Part shown: piece by piece, positions 15,053 through 23,750 of the stretch
How positions within the stretch are numbered: position 1 is the first letter of the stretch
How the letters are laid out: the number at the start of each line of letters is the position of its first letter
Assembly: GCA_002303765.1 (NCBI GenBank)
Contig: DBCB01000175.1
Span: 1 to 24,934 of the forward strand
Reading direction: 5' to 3'
Length of the DNA stretch: 24,934 bases
Origin: Planctomycetaceae bacterium UBA969
Lineage (GTDB): Bacteria; Planctomycetota; Planctomycetia; Gemmatales; Gemmataceae
Notes under the pieces: model-generated
What the model saw: only the letters and a program-made list of their open reading frames with translations
What the model was told of the DNA's origin: nothing
Database searches by the model: none
Made by a program: the position numbers and the translations under genes

Positions 15053-17193
15053 TTTCCATCTCCCTTAAAATCAATTTGTTTGTCATTGTTGGATCTTGTT
15101 AAAAAAGAATCGGAAGACAGCAACGAAACAACCAACGCTTTAAAGCTACCCTGGCTATCCACATATGCCTTATCCGCCTGCTGAAGTGTTTTGGCATCTG
15201 CGAGTGTTTCATTCCTGCCCAAGAAATATCGGAAGGCGTGCCTAATAAAAACTTGCCTGACACGATCAGATTTCGCAAGCCTCTGAATCATTTCCCTAGG
15301 ATTGTTAACCGGGCCGTTCAAAATTGCATCACCACTATAGGTTATTAATCCCTTGGTATTCAGTTCAACCTCATGATTGATTGGGCCGAGAGGCTTACCA
15401 TTCTTATCAATATTTTTAGCGGTGGCGTCAAGATCGAGCACGGTCTCTGTGGTGCGAAATCTTCCAAAGTGATCGAAGTTTTCAAAGGGAAGGCCGAGGT
15501 CGTCCATAAAGCGATGGCAATTCACGCACCGGCCCTCACGGGTGACTTTCAATCGCTCTCGAAAGGGCAGATGCTTCTCATCAGAAACTTGTGCAACCAC
15601 GCCTATAGGCAGATCGGGTACTGTTCCTCCAAGCAATCGTTCGCGCACCCAGCGACCCCTTCGCACCGGGTCGTTATCAAAATTAGTACTAAACGCAATG
15701 AGCCAACTGGGCTGCATCAATACCCCAATCCTAGTTCCCTCGGGAAGCACGGTTGGTTGTGTTACGGGCCATTCTGCAACGCCATAAACAGATTCCAACC
15801 CTAATCGCACCTTCTTATTTTTATCAGGCGGATTGGGAATAACCGCCCTAACCAATTCTTCCATACGAGTCTGCTTGTTCATTTTTTTTGCGGTGTTGAC
15901 AAACGAAATTTTGGTGGTGAGCAATTCACGCAGCACATCTTTATCTGCCTTCAAAACATGCAACACCAGCCTATCGGTATCTTCAACAAGAATGCGAGGT
16001 TCGTGCATAAAATTATTAGGTTTATCCTTGAACACCTCGGTAGCATTTGTGTATTCGAAGTATTCACGAAAGAAATTAAGTAGGCGGGGGTTCGCAATCT
16101 TAGGGTCATCCAGCATTCTTTGAACCTGAATCTGAACCTGATCTTTGGTGGTAAGCTCGCCCTTTTGAGCAGCTTGAAAAACCAATGCATCTCTTCTATC
16201 GCCCAAGGCAAGGCTGATTGCCCGCGCAAGATCCAGAGGTTCTAGTAATCTAGGCCCCGCATCTTTATTTCCGCTTCCTTTTTCACTGCGAAACATTGCA
16301 TCCGCCTTCAATAACACAGCTTGAAGCATCAACTTTATTGCAGAGGGGCTATCCCCGGACTTCGCACATTTCTTGTATAAACCCAAAAACTCTTTCACCT
16401 CTTGGTCAGAGGCACTTCTCGAAATCGTCAAGCGAAACTGCATTTGCAACGCATCTACAATTTGTTTTTCAGAAGGTTGCAACCCGGGATCCATCAATAT
16501 TACAAATTCGCGTATGCTATCGTTCTTGCCCTTCAACATTCCATCCTTGAATTCATGAGCAGTTTGCGCTTGAACAATAATTTCTGCATTGCGCACAAGA
16601 ATCTCGGTACTAGGTTCATCAATGGTATAAAGGCTTGCAAAATCCTTAATGCCCCGCTCTGGAATCAAAGAAAATGGTTGCACCACTCCATCCAAGCGGG
16701 CTTTGCTGATATCGCGGAGAAGCCCTTTGTAAGCTTCTGGGTTCAAACGCCATACCCTATCTCCCACACCAATTCCTTTGGGTAACTCCTTCCCAAAAAG
16801 CAATTCATGCGGAATGAGATTGCCTTGGTTAGGTAACCTTGGAGTAAAGGTTTCAAACTGTTTATCGATCCATTGGACGATTACTTTGGCATCTTCCTTG
16901 GGAAAATTTTGAGCGTTATCTGGTGGCATGAGTTCTTGATCAATTTGTTCGCGTACACTAAACCAGATATCTGAATGCGAAGTTAAATCAAAGGGCAGAT
17001 TATCAAGCCTTACCATACCACCAGGTTTTTTCTCGCCATGGCATCTGTTGCAATGCGCCTTAAATAATGCAGTGATTTTTTTTGTTGAATCATCAGAAAC
17101 TTTGTTAGCATCTTGCAAAGGTGCAGCTTCTAAAAAGCCTGCGGTGATTATTACCATCACCAAGGTTTTCAGCCCAAATTTTAAAGAAACCAT
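15049..17193 (-). CDS. Cytochrome c DUF1592/DUF1588/DUF1585 protein
   Basis: The 714-residue product has a signal peptide (about 1-24, ending LEAA). A cytochrome c domain follows, with CNRCH at 48-52 and a likely axial Met89 in LMPPDN. The planctomycete multi-domain order then appears: DUF1587-like at about 148-210 (VWRLNPEAYKGLLRDI), DUF1595-like at about 253-304, DUF1592 (PF07631) at about 315-432, DUF1588 (PF07627) at about 483-580 and DUF1585 (PF07624) at about 610-700. A second heme-type motif, CVNCH, is at 556-560 in DUF1588. The ATG at 17193 has AAGGAAG eight bases upstream. It lies 32 bp after the PD40 propeller gene and overlaps DUF1552, its usual genomic partner. The reaction is unknown; covalent heme binding is predicted from the CxxCH motifs. 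Confidence 0.92.
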   Translation of the reverse strand: MVSLKFGLKTLVMVIITAGFLEAAPLQDANKVSDDSTKKITALFKAHCNRCHGEKKPGGMVRLDNLPFDLTSHSDIWFSVREQIDQELMPPDNAQNFPKEDAKVIVQWIDKQFETFTPRLPNQGNLIPHELLFGKELPKGIGVGDRVWRLNPEAYKGLLRDISKARLDGVVQPFSLIPERGIKDFASLYTIDEPSTEILVRNAEIIVQAQTAHEFKDGMLKGKNDSIREFVILMDPGLQPSEKQIVDALQMQFRLTISRSASDQEVKEFLGLYKKCAKSGDSPSAIKLMLQAVLLKADAMFRSEKGSGNKDAGPRLLEPLDLARAISLALGDRRDALVFQAAQKGELTTKDQVQIQVQRMLDDPKIANPRLLNFFREYFEYTNATEVFKDKPNNFMHEPRILVEDTDRLVLHVLKADKDVLRELLTTKISFVNTAKKMNKQTRMEELVRAVIPNPPDKNKKVRLGLESVYGVAEWPVTQPTVLPEGTRIGVLMQPSWLIAFSTNFDNDPVRRGRWVRERLLGGTVPDLPIGVVAQVSDEKHLPFRERLKVTREGRCVNCHRFMDDLGLPFENFDHFGRFRTTETVLDLDATAKNIDKNGKPLGPINHEVELNTKGLITYSGDAILNGPVNNPREMIQRLAKSDRVRQVFIRHAFRYFLGRNETLADAKTLQQADKAYVDSQGSFKALVVSLLSSDSFLTRSNNDKQIDFKGDGK

Positions 17194-17225
17194 ACTTTCG
17201 ACTTCCTTCCGAATACTTTACTAAT

Positions 17226-18407
17226 TCATTTTAAAGTCTGCCAATAAGGCCACATTGCAGCACTTCCTGTTTGAAGATTAGTAATTTGCTTTTCAGTTTT
17301 ATCTTCAAGATTCATTACAAACAACTGCCTAACTCCATCGCGTTTGGATCCATACACCAAAAACTTCCCATCTGGCGAAGGCTGCGGATGGTAATGCAAA
17401 GTCATGGGCTTAGATTTGGTTAATTGACTAATGACTCCATCCGTGGTGATTTGTAAAAGCTCGACCTTGTTTTCAAGAATTGCGGTGTAGAAGATGGATT
17501 TACCATCCTTTGCCCAGCAGGGAACATCGCTGCTACCGCCATGAAAATCAGGTACGTCTAGAAAATCAACAACGCCACGATACCCTCCACGATCGGCAAG
17601 TTTCTTAAATCCTGTGCCATCGGCTTTGGCCAAGCAAGGGTGACAATTATAATGCTCCCCCGAAACAAATAATAACCATGAACCATCGGGAGACCAGGCT
17701 GGCGCAAAGTTAAAAGGATTCTGCGTTTCGATCTTTTGGGCATTATTACCATCTGCATCAGCCACGAAAATTTGATAATTTTTATGGTAGGCAATGCGCT
17801 TGCCATCAGGGGAACTACTAAACCCGTAAGAGAAATCCTTAGAATCTTTGGTAAGGTCAGTTTTATTTTTGCCATCAAGAGTCATGCGGAAAGGATGGGA
17901 ATTCCCATCAATGATTGCAGTAAAACCAAGTTTGCCCGGCTCATTTTTCCAAAAGAACAAACCAGTGTTATAAAAACTAACACGATCAATTCCCGTCACA
18001 TTGATCGGCCTCTTCGTTTCTATATCCACCAAGAACGAATCCACCAGATAAGCTTTCTTGGTGTAGCGAAAGTTCTTGTTTTTCTCTTCCCACTGTGCGT
18101 TTTCGTAATCTTCCCAACCCCTAACAATGATTGCCTGCCTGCCATCTGGAGACCACCCTGCAAACTGGGTCCAAGAATCGGGCTCGGTAACTAATTGATC
18201 TGCAATTTTACTTGGAGAGGTGCCATCAGCCTTCACCAAGGATGCTCGCATGGTGCGTACATTCGGATGCCTACCACCCTCAAGATTCGTTTTAAGTTCT
18301 GTGTACCCAATCAACGGAATTGCATTTGTTTGGGCATGAACCATAAAACTTTGCATAGAAAAAACTAAGGTCATGAAGCAGAGTGATGAAAAGGATATCT
18401 TCTTCAT
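17226..18407 (-). CDS. Secreted PD40/TolB-like beta-propeller protein
   Basis: The 393-residue product has a signal peptide (MKKISFSS onward, cleavage near residue 25 after VHA). At least five WD40-like PD40 segments (PF07676) follow, recognisable by SPDG-type turns: WSPDGRQAIIV, SSPDGKRIAYH, WSPDGSWLLFV, WAKDGKSIFYT and PSPDGKFLVYG. The fold is a TolB-like beta-propeller, used for protein or ligand binding, and no enzyme motif is seen. I chose the ATG at 18407 because it starts the signal peptide and has GGGAAAGA upstream; a TTG at 18437 would overlap the previous gene and add ten poorly fitting residues. Its place between DUF1501 and the DUF1592 cytochrome suggests a structural role in the same assembly. 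Cysteines in NCHPC do not make a CxxCH heme site. Confidence 0.88.
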   Translation of the reverse strand: MKKISFSSLCFMTLVFSMQSFMVHAQTNAIPLIGYTELKTNLEGGRHPNVRTMRASLVKADGTSPSKIADQLVTEPDSWTQFAGWSPDGRQAIIVRGWEDYENAQWEEKNKNFRYTKKAYLVDSFLVDIETKRPINVTGIDRVSFYNTGLFFWKNEPGKLGFTAIIDGNSHPFRMTLDGKNKTDLTKDSKDFSYGFSSSPDGKRIAYHKNYQIFVADADGNNAQKIETQNPFNFAPAWSPDGSWLLFVSGEHYNCHPCLAKADGTGFKKLADRGGYRGVVDFLDVPDFHGGSSDVPCWAKDGKSIFYTAILENKVELLQITTDGVISQLTKSKPMTLHYHPQPSPDGKFLVYGSKRDGVRQLFVMNLEDKTEKQITNLQTGSAAMWPYWQTLK

Positions 18408-18429
18408 GATGAATCTTTCCCGCGAGTAA

Positions 18430-19890
18430 TTAGGCAAGTATTCCCTTTACAATATTTCCATGCACATCGGTCAGCCTGTATTGCCTGCCCTGATAACGGA
18501 AAGTCAGCTTAGTATGATCGATTCCACAAAGGTGAAGAATTGTCGCCTGCATATCATGAACATGAACAGGATCTTTGATGGTGTTCCATCCAAAATCATC
18601 GGTGGCGCCATACACGCTACCGGGTTTGATACCGCCACCCGCCATCCACCAGCTAAAAGATTTGCCAAAGTGATCACGGCCCTTTGGGTTCGCAGGATCA
18701 CCTTGGCCAAAAGGAGTACGGCCAAACTCTCCACCCCAGATCACAAGCGTATCATCAAGCATGCCACGTTCTTTTAAATCCTTAACCAGAGCAGCGGAAG
18801 GCCCTTCGGTATCTTTGCATTGGTTTTCGAGTTGTGTGAAAAGGTTGCCATGCTGATCCCAACCAGAATGCATCAATTGCACAAAGCGCACGCCTCGTTC
18901 AAGCAACTTTCGAGCAACAAGACAATTGTTCGCAAAGGTTCCTTTGTTGAGTGCATCTGGCCCATAGCGTTCGATGGTGGATTTTGATTCTTTGGTAAAA
19001 TCAACCAGATCTGGAACGCTGGTTTGCATCTTGAAAGCCATCTCGTATTGGGCAATGCGGGTATCGATTTCTGGATCTCCAACATCAACCAAATGCCTTG
19101 CATTAAGTTCAGAAATTTCATCGAGCAATGCACGCCTAGCAGTAGGGCTAACGCCTGCTGGGTTGGCCAAGTAGGGAACGAGATCACCCGAATTGCGGAA
19201 GCGAACGCCTTGCAATTTACTGGGTAAAAAGCCATTGCCCCAGTAGTAATCAAAGAAAAGCTGACCGCAAGTTCTACCCTTATCCGAAGATGTCATCACC
19301 ACAAAAGTAGGCAGGTTATCTGTTTCACTACCCAAGCCATAAGAGAGCCATGAACCTAAACTGGGCCTGCCAGGCGTTTGTGCGCCAGTCATGAAAAAAG
19401 TAACACCGGGGGCATGATTAACCGCCTCGGTATTCATGCTTCGTACCACACAAATATCATCAGCAATCTGACCAATATTAGGAAGCATCTCGCTAAGAGA
19501 AATCCCGGAAGTGCCATACTTTTTAAAAGGCTTTATTGCGGGAAGGCAGGGCCACTTACCATAGCCGCTCGACATGGTGGAAAGCCGGGTACCGCCCCGG
19601 ATCGAATCGGGAATGTCCTTACCCTGCATGGTTTTCATCATGGGTTTTTCATCAAACAAATCAACATGCGAAGGGCCACCCCCCTGCCAAAGAACAACAA
19701 CGCGCTTTGCCTTTGGTGCAAAATGTGGAAGATCAGCAAGGCCGCCTGTGCCTTTTTTTGTTTCTACGCCTTGTGCATTATTGGCGCCCAGCAGGGTTGC
19801 AAGTGCTGCGGTACCTAATCCGCTTCCCATTGAAGCAAGAGCTTCCCTACGGGTTAAAATGTTATCTTTAAGAAATTGATGGTGGTTCAT
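18430..19890 (-). CDS. Tat-exported DUF1501 protein (copy A)
   Basis: The 486-residue product has a twin-arginine signal (LTRREAL at 12-18) and all DUF1501 landmarks: GGGPSHVDLFDEKP at 70-83, EFGRTP at 388-393, GRDH at 404-407, GATDDFG at 428-434 and a C-terminal HDMQATILHLCGID at 445-458. It is a clear paralogue of the DUF1501 protein at 8656-10137, but the middle parts differ and this one lacks the longer histidine-rich GRDHH. It follows the PSCyt1-DUF1549-DUF1553 gene after only 7 bp, the standard genomic pairing for these families. The ATG has AAGGGAA ten bases upstream. Periplasmic location is predicted and the reaction is unknown. Confidence 0.94.
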   Translation of the reverse strand: MNHHQFLKDNILTRREALASMGSGLGTAALATLLGANNAQGVETKKGTGGLADLPHFAPKAKRVVVLWQGGGPSHVDLFDEKPMMKTMQGKDIPDSIRGGTRLSTMSSGYGKWPCLPAIKPFKKYGTSGISLSEMLPNIGQIADDICVVRSMNTEAVNHAPGVTFFMTGAQTPGRPSLGSWLSYGLGSETDNLPTFVVMTSSDKGRTCGQLFFDYYWGNGFLPSKLQGVRFRNSGDLVPYLANPAGVSPTARRALLDEISELNARHLVDVGDPEIDTRIAQYEMAFKMQTSVPDLVDFTKESKSTIERYGPDALNKGTFANNCLVARKLLERGVRFVQLMHSGWDQHGNLFTQLENQCKDTEGPSAALVKDLKERGMLDDTLVIWGGEFGRTPFGQGDPANPKGRDHFGKSFSWWMAGGGIKPGSVYGATDDFGWNTIKDPVHVHDMQATILHLCGIDHTKLTFRYQGRQYRLTDVHGNIVKGILA

Positions 19891-19897
19891 AGTCGGA

Positions 19898-22423
19898 TTA
19901 TTCCCTTGTCATTGCTTCATCAAGATTCAAGATGGCCAGGCAAACAGCACTTAACCCAGCATGAGAAGATAAATCTAATGACTCATCTCTTTTGCTGCTG
20001 CCCATACTTAAAAACGCCTTTGCGCCCATCGGATCGGCTTTGTAAATTGCTACTTGTTTTGCAAACGCCCTTCGTAGAATTTTAGTTTCTTCAGCAGTGG
20101 GGGCTCTGCAAATCACTTTCCGAAACGCATCAGCAAGCCTTGCATCCACATCTTTATTTGCCTTCATACTTTCTTGAGCCAACACCCGGGCAGCTTCCAC
20201 CCAGGTTGGATCATTCAACATCGTAAGAGCATGTAATGGGGTGCTGGTTGTGGATTGCCTAACTCTACAAGTTTGGCGATTTGATACATCAAACATATTC
20301 GCTGGGCCAACAGTTCTACGCCAGAATGTGTATAAACTTCTTCGATAAAGATCTTTCCCTGAAGAGGCGGGGTAAGTAAAGTCGCGTTCCTTGGTGATTG
20401 CAAGTGCCTCCCAAACGCCATCGGGCTGATAAGGATAAACCGGTGCGCCACCAACTTTAAGATCGATCAAACCAGAACTTGCGAGGGCCCAATCTCGAAG
20501 CAAGGGCGAAGGCAGACGAAACCTACCCGACCTGGAATAATATTTGTTTTCAGGATCAAGGGCACGATGCTCGGGTGTAGTCTTACTAGCTTGCCTATAG
20601 GTAGCACTAGTGAGAATCATTTTTTGCATCGCCTTGGTGCGCCAGCCTTTCTCACGGAATTCGACAGCAAGCCAATCCAACAACTGGCCATGAATGGGGA
20701 ATTCACTTTGCACGCCAAAATCTTCAGAGGTCTTAACCAAACCCGTTGCGAAGAAGTGCTGCCAGATGCGATTTACCTGAACCCGTGAAGTCAAAGGGTG
20801 TTCTGGCGCGACAAGCCATTGTGCTAGGCCCAATCGATTTAAAGGTGCATCTTTAGGAAGCTTGGGCAGAAATTCTGGAGTGTTGAACGAAACTTTTTCT
20901 TTGGGATTGAGATACTCGCCCCGATCAAGGATTTTGGTTTCGCGCGGCTTGGCATCGCTCATCACCATAGCTCTGGGCAACTTATCACCCTTATAGTCGT
21001 TTAATTGCTTTTTGGCGGATTCCAACTTAGCAACAGCAGCATCTTTACCAGTAAGGCCAGCCTTTACTTTTTCATCGAAGTATTTTCGTAAGTCATTGGC
21101 AAGAGCTTTCTTTTCCGCATCACTGCGATCGGCTTCACCCTTTTTCAAAACCTTGAGCACACTTTCAGGCACGCCCTTTTCCATCGCTTTTTTCACGTCC
21201 CCAACTACTTCCTTATTCCATTTATCGTAAGCAGCATTGACCACTTTTTTTGCATCGCCCTCTGCAGCCTTGATCTGCGTTTCAAAACCTGCAATTTTTA
21301 CTTTATTTTCTTCTGTAGGAAGCTCTAAAAATGGCGATGCCACCCTTATGCGTGATGAAAAGAACTGTGGTGTTCCGCTTTCTGGCAGCCGATTAAACGC
21401 ATCCATCAAACTGTAATAATCCTTCTGCGTGATCGGATCATACTTGTGATCATGGCATTGCGCACAAGCCATGGTCAAACCAAGCCAGGTAGTCGAGGTG
21501 GTATCCATGCGATCAAACAAGATTACATTGCGTTGCTCTTCAGCAATGGCCCCGCCCTCACCATTAAGCAAATGATTCCTATTGAACCCGGTTGCAATTT
21601 TCTGATCTTGAGTCGCATCAGGAAGAAGATCGCCCGCAAGCTGCCAGATGGTGAATTGATCAAAAGGCAGATCATCATTGAACGCCCTTACCACCCAATC
21701 ACGCCACATCCATTGCCAGGTGTCGCCATCTTGTTGAAAACCGTTACTGTCTGCATAACGGGCAGCATCAAGCCAACCCAAAGCCATGCGCTCGCCATAA
21801 TGCTTACTTGCAAGCAAACGATCCACGAGGGATTCATAAGCCTTCTCACTTTTATCTGCTATGAAGTCATCAACTTCTTTGGGAGTAGGGGGCAAGCCAG
21901 TAAGATCGATCGAAAGCCTTTTGATCAGGGTGATTTTATCCGCTTCCGGTGAAGGCACGAGGCCCACAGTTTCGAGCTTAGCAAGTACGAAGTTATCAAT
22001 CGGGTTACGCACCCAGCTTTTATTTTTTACCATGGGAACAGTAGGCCTCACTGGGGCCACAAAAGCCCAATGCGAACTGTATTCCCCACCTTGATTGATC
22101 CATCGTTCGAGAAGTTTTTTCTGCTCTGCGCTCAACCGCCTGTTCGATTTTGCAGGAGGCATCAACTCCACTGCTTTATCTGAATGAATCCTTTTTACCA
22201 GTTCGCTTTTAGCAACATCCTTCGGAACAATAGCACCTGATTTGAATGCAGATTCTTTTTGATCGAGGCGTAAATCTGCCTTACGCTTGTTGCCATCCTG
22301 CCCATGGCAATAAAAACAATTCTCCGAAAGGATCGGTCTGATATCGCGATTGAAATCAACAGGGGATTCATCTGCATATCCAAGGCTTAAGGTGCTCATT
22401 AAAAGCGGAAGAACGAATAGCAT
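19898..22423 (-). CDS. PSCyt1-DUF1549-DUF1553 cytochrome protein (copy A)
   Basis: The 841-residue product has a signal peptide (about 1-18), then a planctomycete cytochrome c domain (PF07635) with CFYCH at 36-40 and a likely axial Met88 in LMPPAK. DUF1549 (PF07583) spans about 138-345 and contains CAQCHDHK at 320-327, a second CxxCH. A helical, Lys-rich linker at about 372-480 leads to an RGEY motif (501-504) and DUF1553 (PF07587) at about 528-790. This length and layout are the usual ones for the family. The ATG at 22423 is preferred over a TTG six bases upstream because TTGGAG sits seven bases before the ATG. It is the first gene of run A. The function is unknown; two covalent hemes are predicted. 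Confidence 0.93.
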   Translation of the reverse strand: MLFVLPLLMSTLSLGYADESPVDFNRDIRPILSENCFYCHGQDGNKRKADLRLDQKESAFKSGAIVPKDVAKSELVKRIHSDKAVELMPPAKSNRRLSAEQKKLLERWINQGGEYSSHWAFVAPVRPTVPMVKNKSWVRNPIDNFVLAKLETVGLVPSPEADKITLIKRLSIDLTGLPPTPKEVDDFIADKSEKAYESLVDRLLASKHYGERMALGWLDAARYADSNGFQQDGDTWQWMWRDWVVRAFNDDLPFDQFTIWQLAGDLLPDATQDQKIATGFNRNHLLNGEGGAIAEEQRNVILFDRMDTTSTTWLGLTMACAQCHDHKYDPITQKDYYSLMDAFNRLPESGTPQFFSSRIRVASPFLELPTEENKVKIAGFETQIKAAEGDAKKVVNAAYDKWNKEVVGDVKKAMEKGVPESVLKVLKKGEADRSDAEKKALANDLRKYFDEKVKAGLTGKDAAVAKLESAKKQLNDYKGDKLPRAMVMSDAKPRETKILDRGEYLNPKEKVSFNTPEFLPKLPKDAPLNRLGLAQWLVAPEHPLTSRVQVNRIWQHFFATGLVKTSEDFGVQSEFPIHGQLLDWLAVEFREKGWRTKAMQKMILTSATYRQASKTTPEHRALDPENKYYSRSGRFRLPSPLLRDWALASSGLIDLKVGGAPVYPYQPDGVWEALAITKERDFTYPASSGKDLYRRSLYTFWRRTVGPANMFDVSNRQTCRVRQSTTSTPLHALTMLNDPTWVEAARVLAQESMKANKDVDARLADAFRKVICRAPTAEETKILRRAFAKQVAIYKADPMGAKAFLSMGSSKRDESLDLSSHAGLSAVCLAILNLDEAMTRE

Positions 22424-22430
22424 GAACAAA

Positions 22431-22436
22431 CTCCAA
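22431..22436 (-). promoter_or_regulatory. Ribosome binding site that decides the run A start
   Basis: The minus strand reads TTGGAG, seven bases before the ATG at 22423 but only one base before the alternative TTG, so the ATG is the likely start. Confidence 0.65.
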
Positions 22437-22468
22437 CCTGGCGGGAATTACAAAAACCAATCCATTTA

Positions 22469-22477
22469 ATAGTACCA
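22469..22477 (-). promoter_or_regulatory. Candidate extended -10 promoter of run A
   Basis: The minus strand reads TGGTACTAT, an extended -10 type element, about 45 bases before the ATG at 22423. It would give a leader of roughly 39 bases that contains the TTGGAG site. No good -35 sequence is visible, so this is tentative. Confidence 0.35.
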
Positions 22478-22514
22478 CAAATTGGAATAAGGTACACTTT
22501 TATGACATCTACCA

Positions 22515-22530
22515 AAGCTTTTAAAAGCTT
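22515..22530. repeat. Perfect 16-bp palindrome at the NHL gene end
   Basis: The string aagcttttaaaagctt is its own reverse complement and overlaps the TAA stop of the NHL gene at 22529-22531. It is AT-rich and not followed by a T run on the minus strand, so it is a poor terminator. It could be a protein binding site or chance. Confidence 0.4.
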
Positions 22531-23605
22531 ATTTTCTTAGCACTCGAACTCGATGGTTTTCACTATCACCAATAAACACCGAACCATCAGCATCAACAAA
22601 AATACCGTGGGGCCTTGCAAGTCTGCATTTGAACGGGTCACCATCAGGGCCATCTGCTTTTTTGCCATCGCCCACCAACAGTTCTAATGTCCCTTTTTTC
22701 ATATCAATCATTCTGATCGAATGAGATTCCGTGTCTGCAAGATACACATTCCCAGAAGCATCAAGGCTGACACCCTTAGGGCCAGCAAGGGTAGCGAGCT
22801 TTGCGGGCCCGCCGTTACCCGAGAAGCCAGATTTCCCCGTGCCTGCAATATGGTTGATGATTCCTGACTTAGGATCGAGTTTCAATACAGCATTGCCTTC
22901 ACGCAATGCAAGCCAGAAAACCCCATCAGGAGCAATGCAAACCGCCCGTGGCCCATTAAGAGTTGATCCTTCAATCTTGGCTCCATCAGGAGATGTCTTT
23001 TTTTCGCCATTCCCTGCGTAGGTACTAATCACCCCAGTCTTCATATCAATCTTACGAAGCCGATGGTTGAGGATATCGCATACAAAAATATTATCAGAAG
23101 CATCGATAGCCAAGCTGTGTGGCGCACTAAGTTGCCCCTTGATTGCAGGGCCAGCATCGCCAGCGAATCCCGCTTTACCCGTACCTGCAACGGTGCTGAT
23201 GATTCCAGTTTTGGCATCCACCCTGCGCACCACATGATTGCCAATTTCAACAAAAAAAAGGTTCCCTGCTTTATCCCAAGCGATTTCATAAGGCTGGTTA
23301 AGCGATGCATCAGTTGCGGGGCCACCATCGCCTGCATAGCCCTTCTTCGCACTTCCTGCAACCGTGGTGATAATCCCATCCTTGGCAACCTTGCGAACTC
23401 GATGATTATCAACATCGCAAATGTAAAGGGCGCCATCAGGGCCACGGGCAATATGAAAAGGATTGTTAAGCTGTGCCTTCGAAGCCTGCCCGCCATCGCC
23501 TGAAAATCCTTTAACCCCAGTGCCTGCAAAAGTTTCAACATTACCAGCATTAGCAATGCAGGAAAACAAAAACAGCCCTGTGATTACTGCGGAAAATCGG
23601 CTCAT
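22529..23605 (-). CDS. Secreted six-bladed NHL-repeat protein
   Basis: The 358-residue product has a signal peptide (about 1-20, ending IANA before GN). Six similar NHL-type blades follow (PF01436), each about 57 residues with a shared pattern: AGTGKxGFxGDGGPA, a short helix, LxxPxxxAxDxxGNxFxxD, NHxVRxxD and TGxIxTxAG. The whole protein is thus one closed propeller with no extra domain. NHL propellers bind proteins, RNA or sugars, and a few are enzymes; nothing here points to catalysis. I chose the ATG at 23605 because AAGGAG lies eight bases before it; an ATG at 23626 would place this site inside the coding region. It ends 105 bp before run A on the same strand, so co-transcription is possible but unproven. 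Confidence 0.9.
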   Translation of the reverse strand: MSRFSAVITGLFLFSCIANAGNVETFAGTGVKGFSGDGGQASKAQLNNPFHIARGPDGALYICDVDNHRVRKVAKDGIITTVAGSAKKGYAGDGGPATDASLNQPYEIAWDKAGNLFFVEIGNHVVRRVDAKTGIISTVAGTGKAGFAGDAGPAIKGQLSAPHSLAIDASDNIFVCDILNHRLRKIDMKTGVISTYAGNGEKKTSPDGAKIEGSTLNGPRAVCIAPDGVFWLALREGNAVLKLDPKSGIINHIAGTGKSGFSGNGGPAKLATLAGPKGVSLDASGNVYLADTESHSIRMIDMKKGTLELLVGDGKKADGPDGDPFKCRLARPHGIFVDADGSVFIGDSENHRVRVLRK

Positions 23606-23613
23606 AATACAAA

Positions 23614-23619
23614 CTCCTT
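23614..23619 (-). promoter_or_regulatory. Ribosome binding site of the NHL gene
   Basis: The minus strand reads AAGGAG, eight bases before the ATG at 23605. This favours that start over an in-frame ATG at 23626. Confidence 0.75.
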
Positions 23620-23744
23620 GGGTCATTAAAAATCAGAACCCTATGGTAGCATCTTCTGAAAGCGTGCCCAACAAAGATTGCGATAAACTTAATCCCATCT
23701 TAATCTTTTGCGGTTATACTATTTATTTGAATCGACGATTCTTT

Positions 23745-23750
23745 AAGGAA
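23745..23750 (+). promoter_or_regulatory. Ribosome binding site of the YHYH gene
   Basis: AAGGAA lies nine bases before the ATG at 23760 and supports that start. Confidence 0.65.

Noticed and set aside
17226..18407. Possible heme site NCHPC in the PD40 propeller.
   Set aside because: The pattern is not CxxCH, so covalent heme binding is not supported.
22515..22530. The 16-bp palindrome as a terminator of the NHL gene.
   Set aside because: It is AT-rich, overlaps the stop codon, and has no T run after it on the minus strand.
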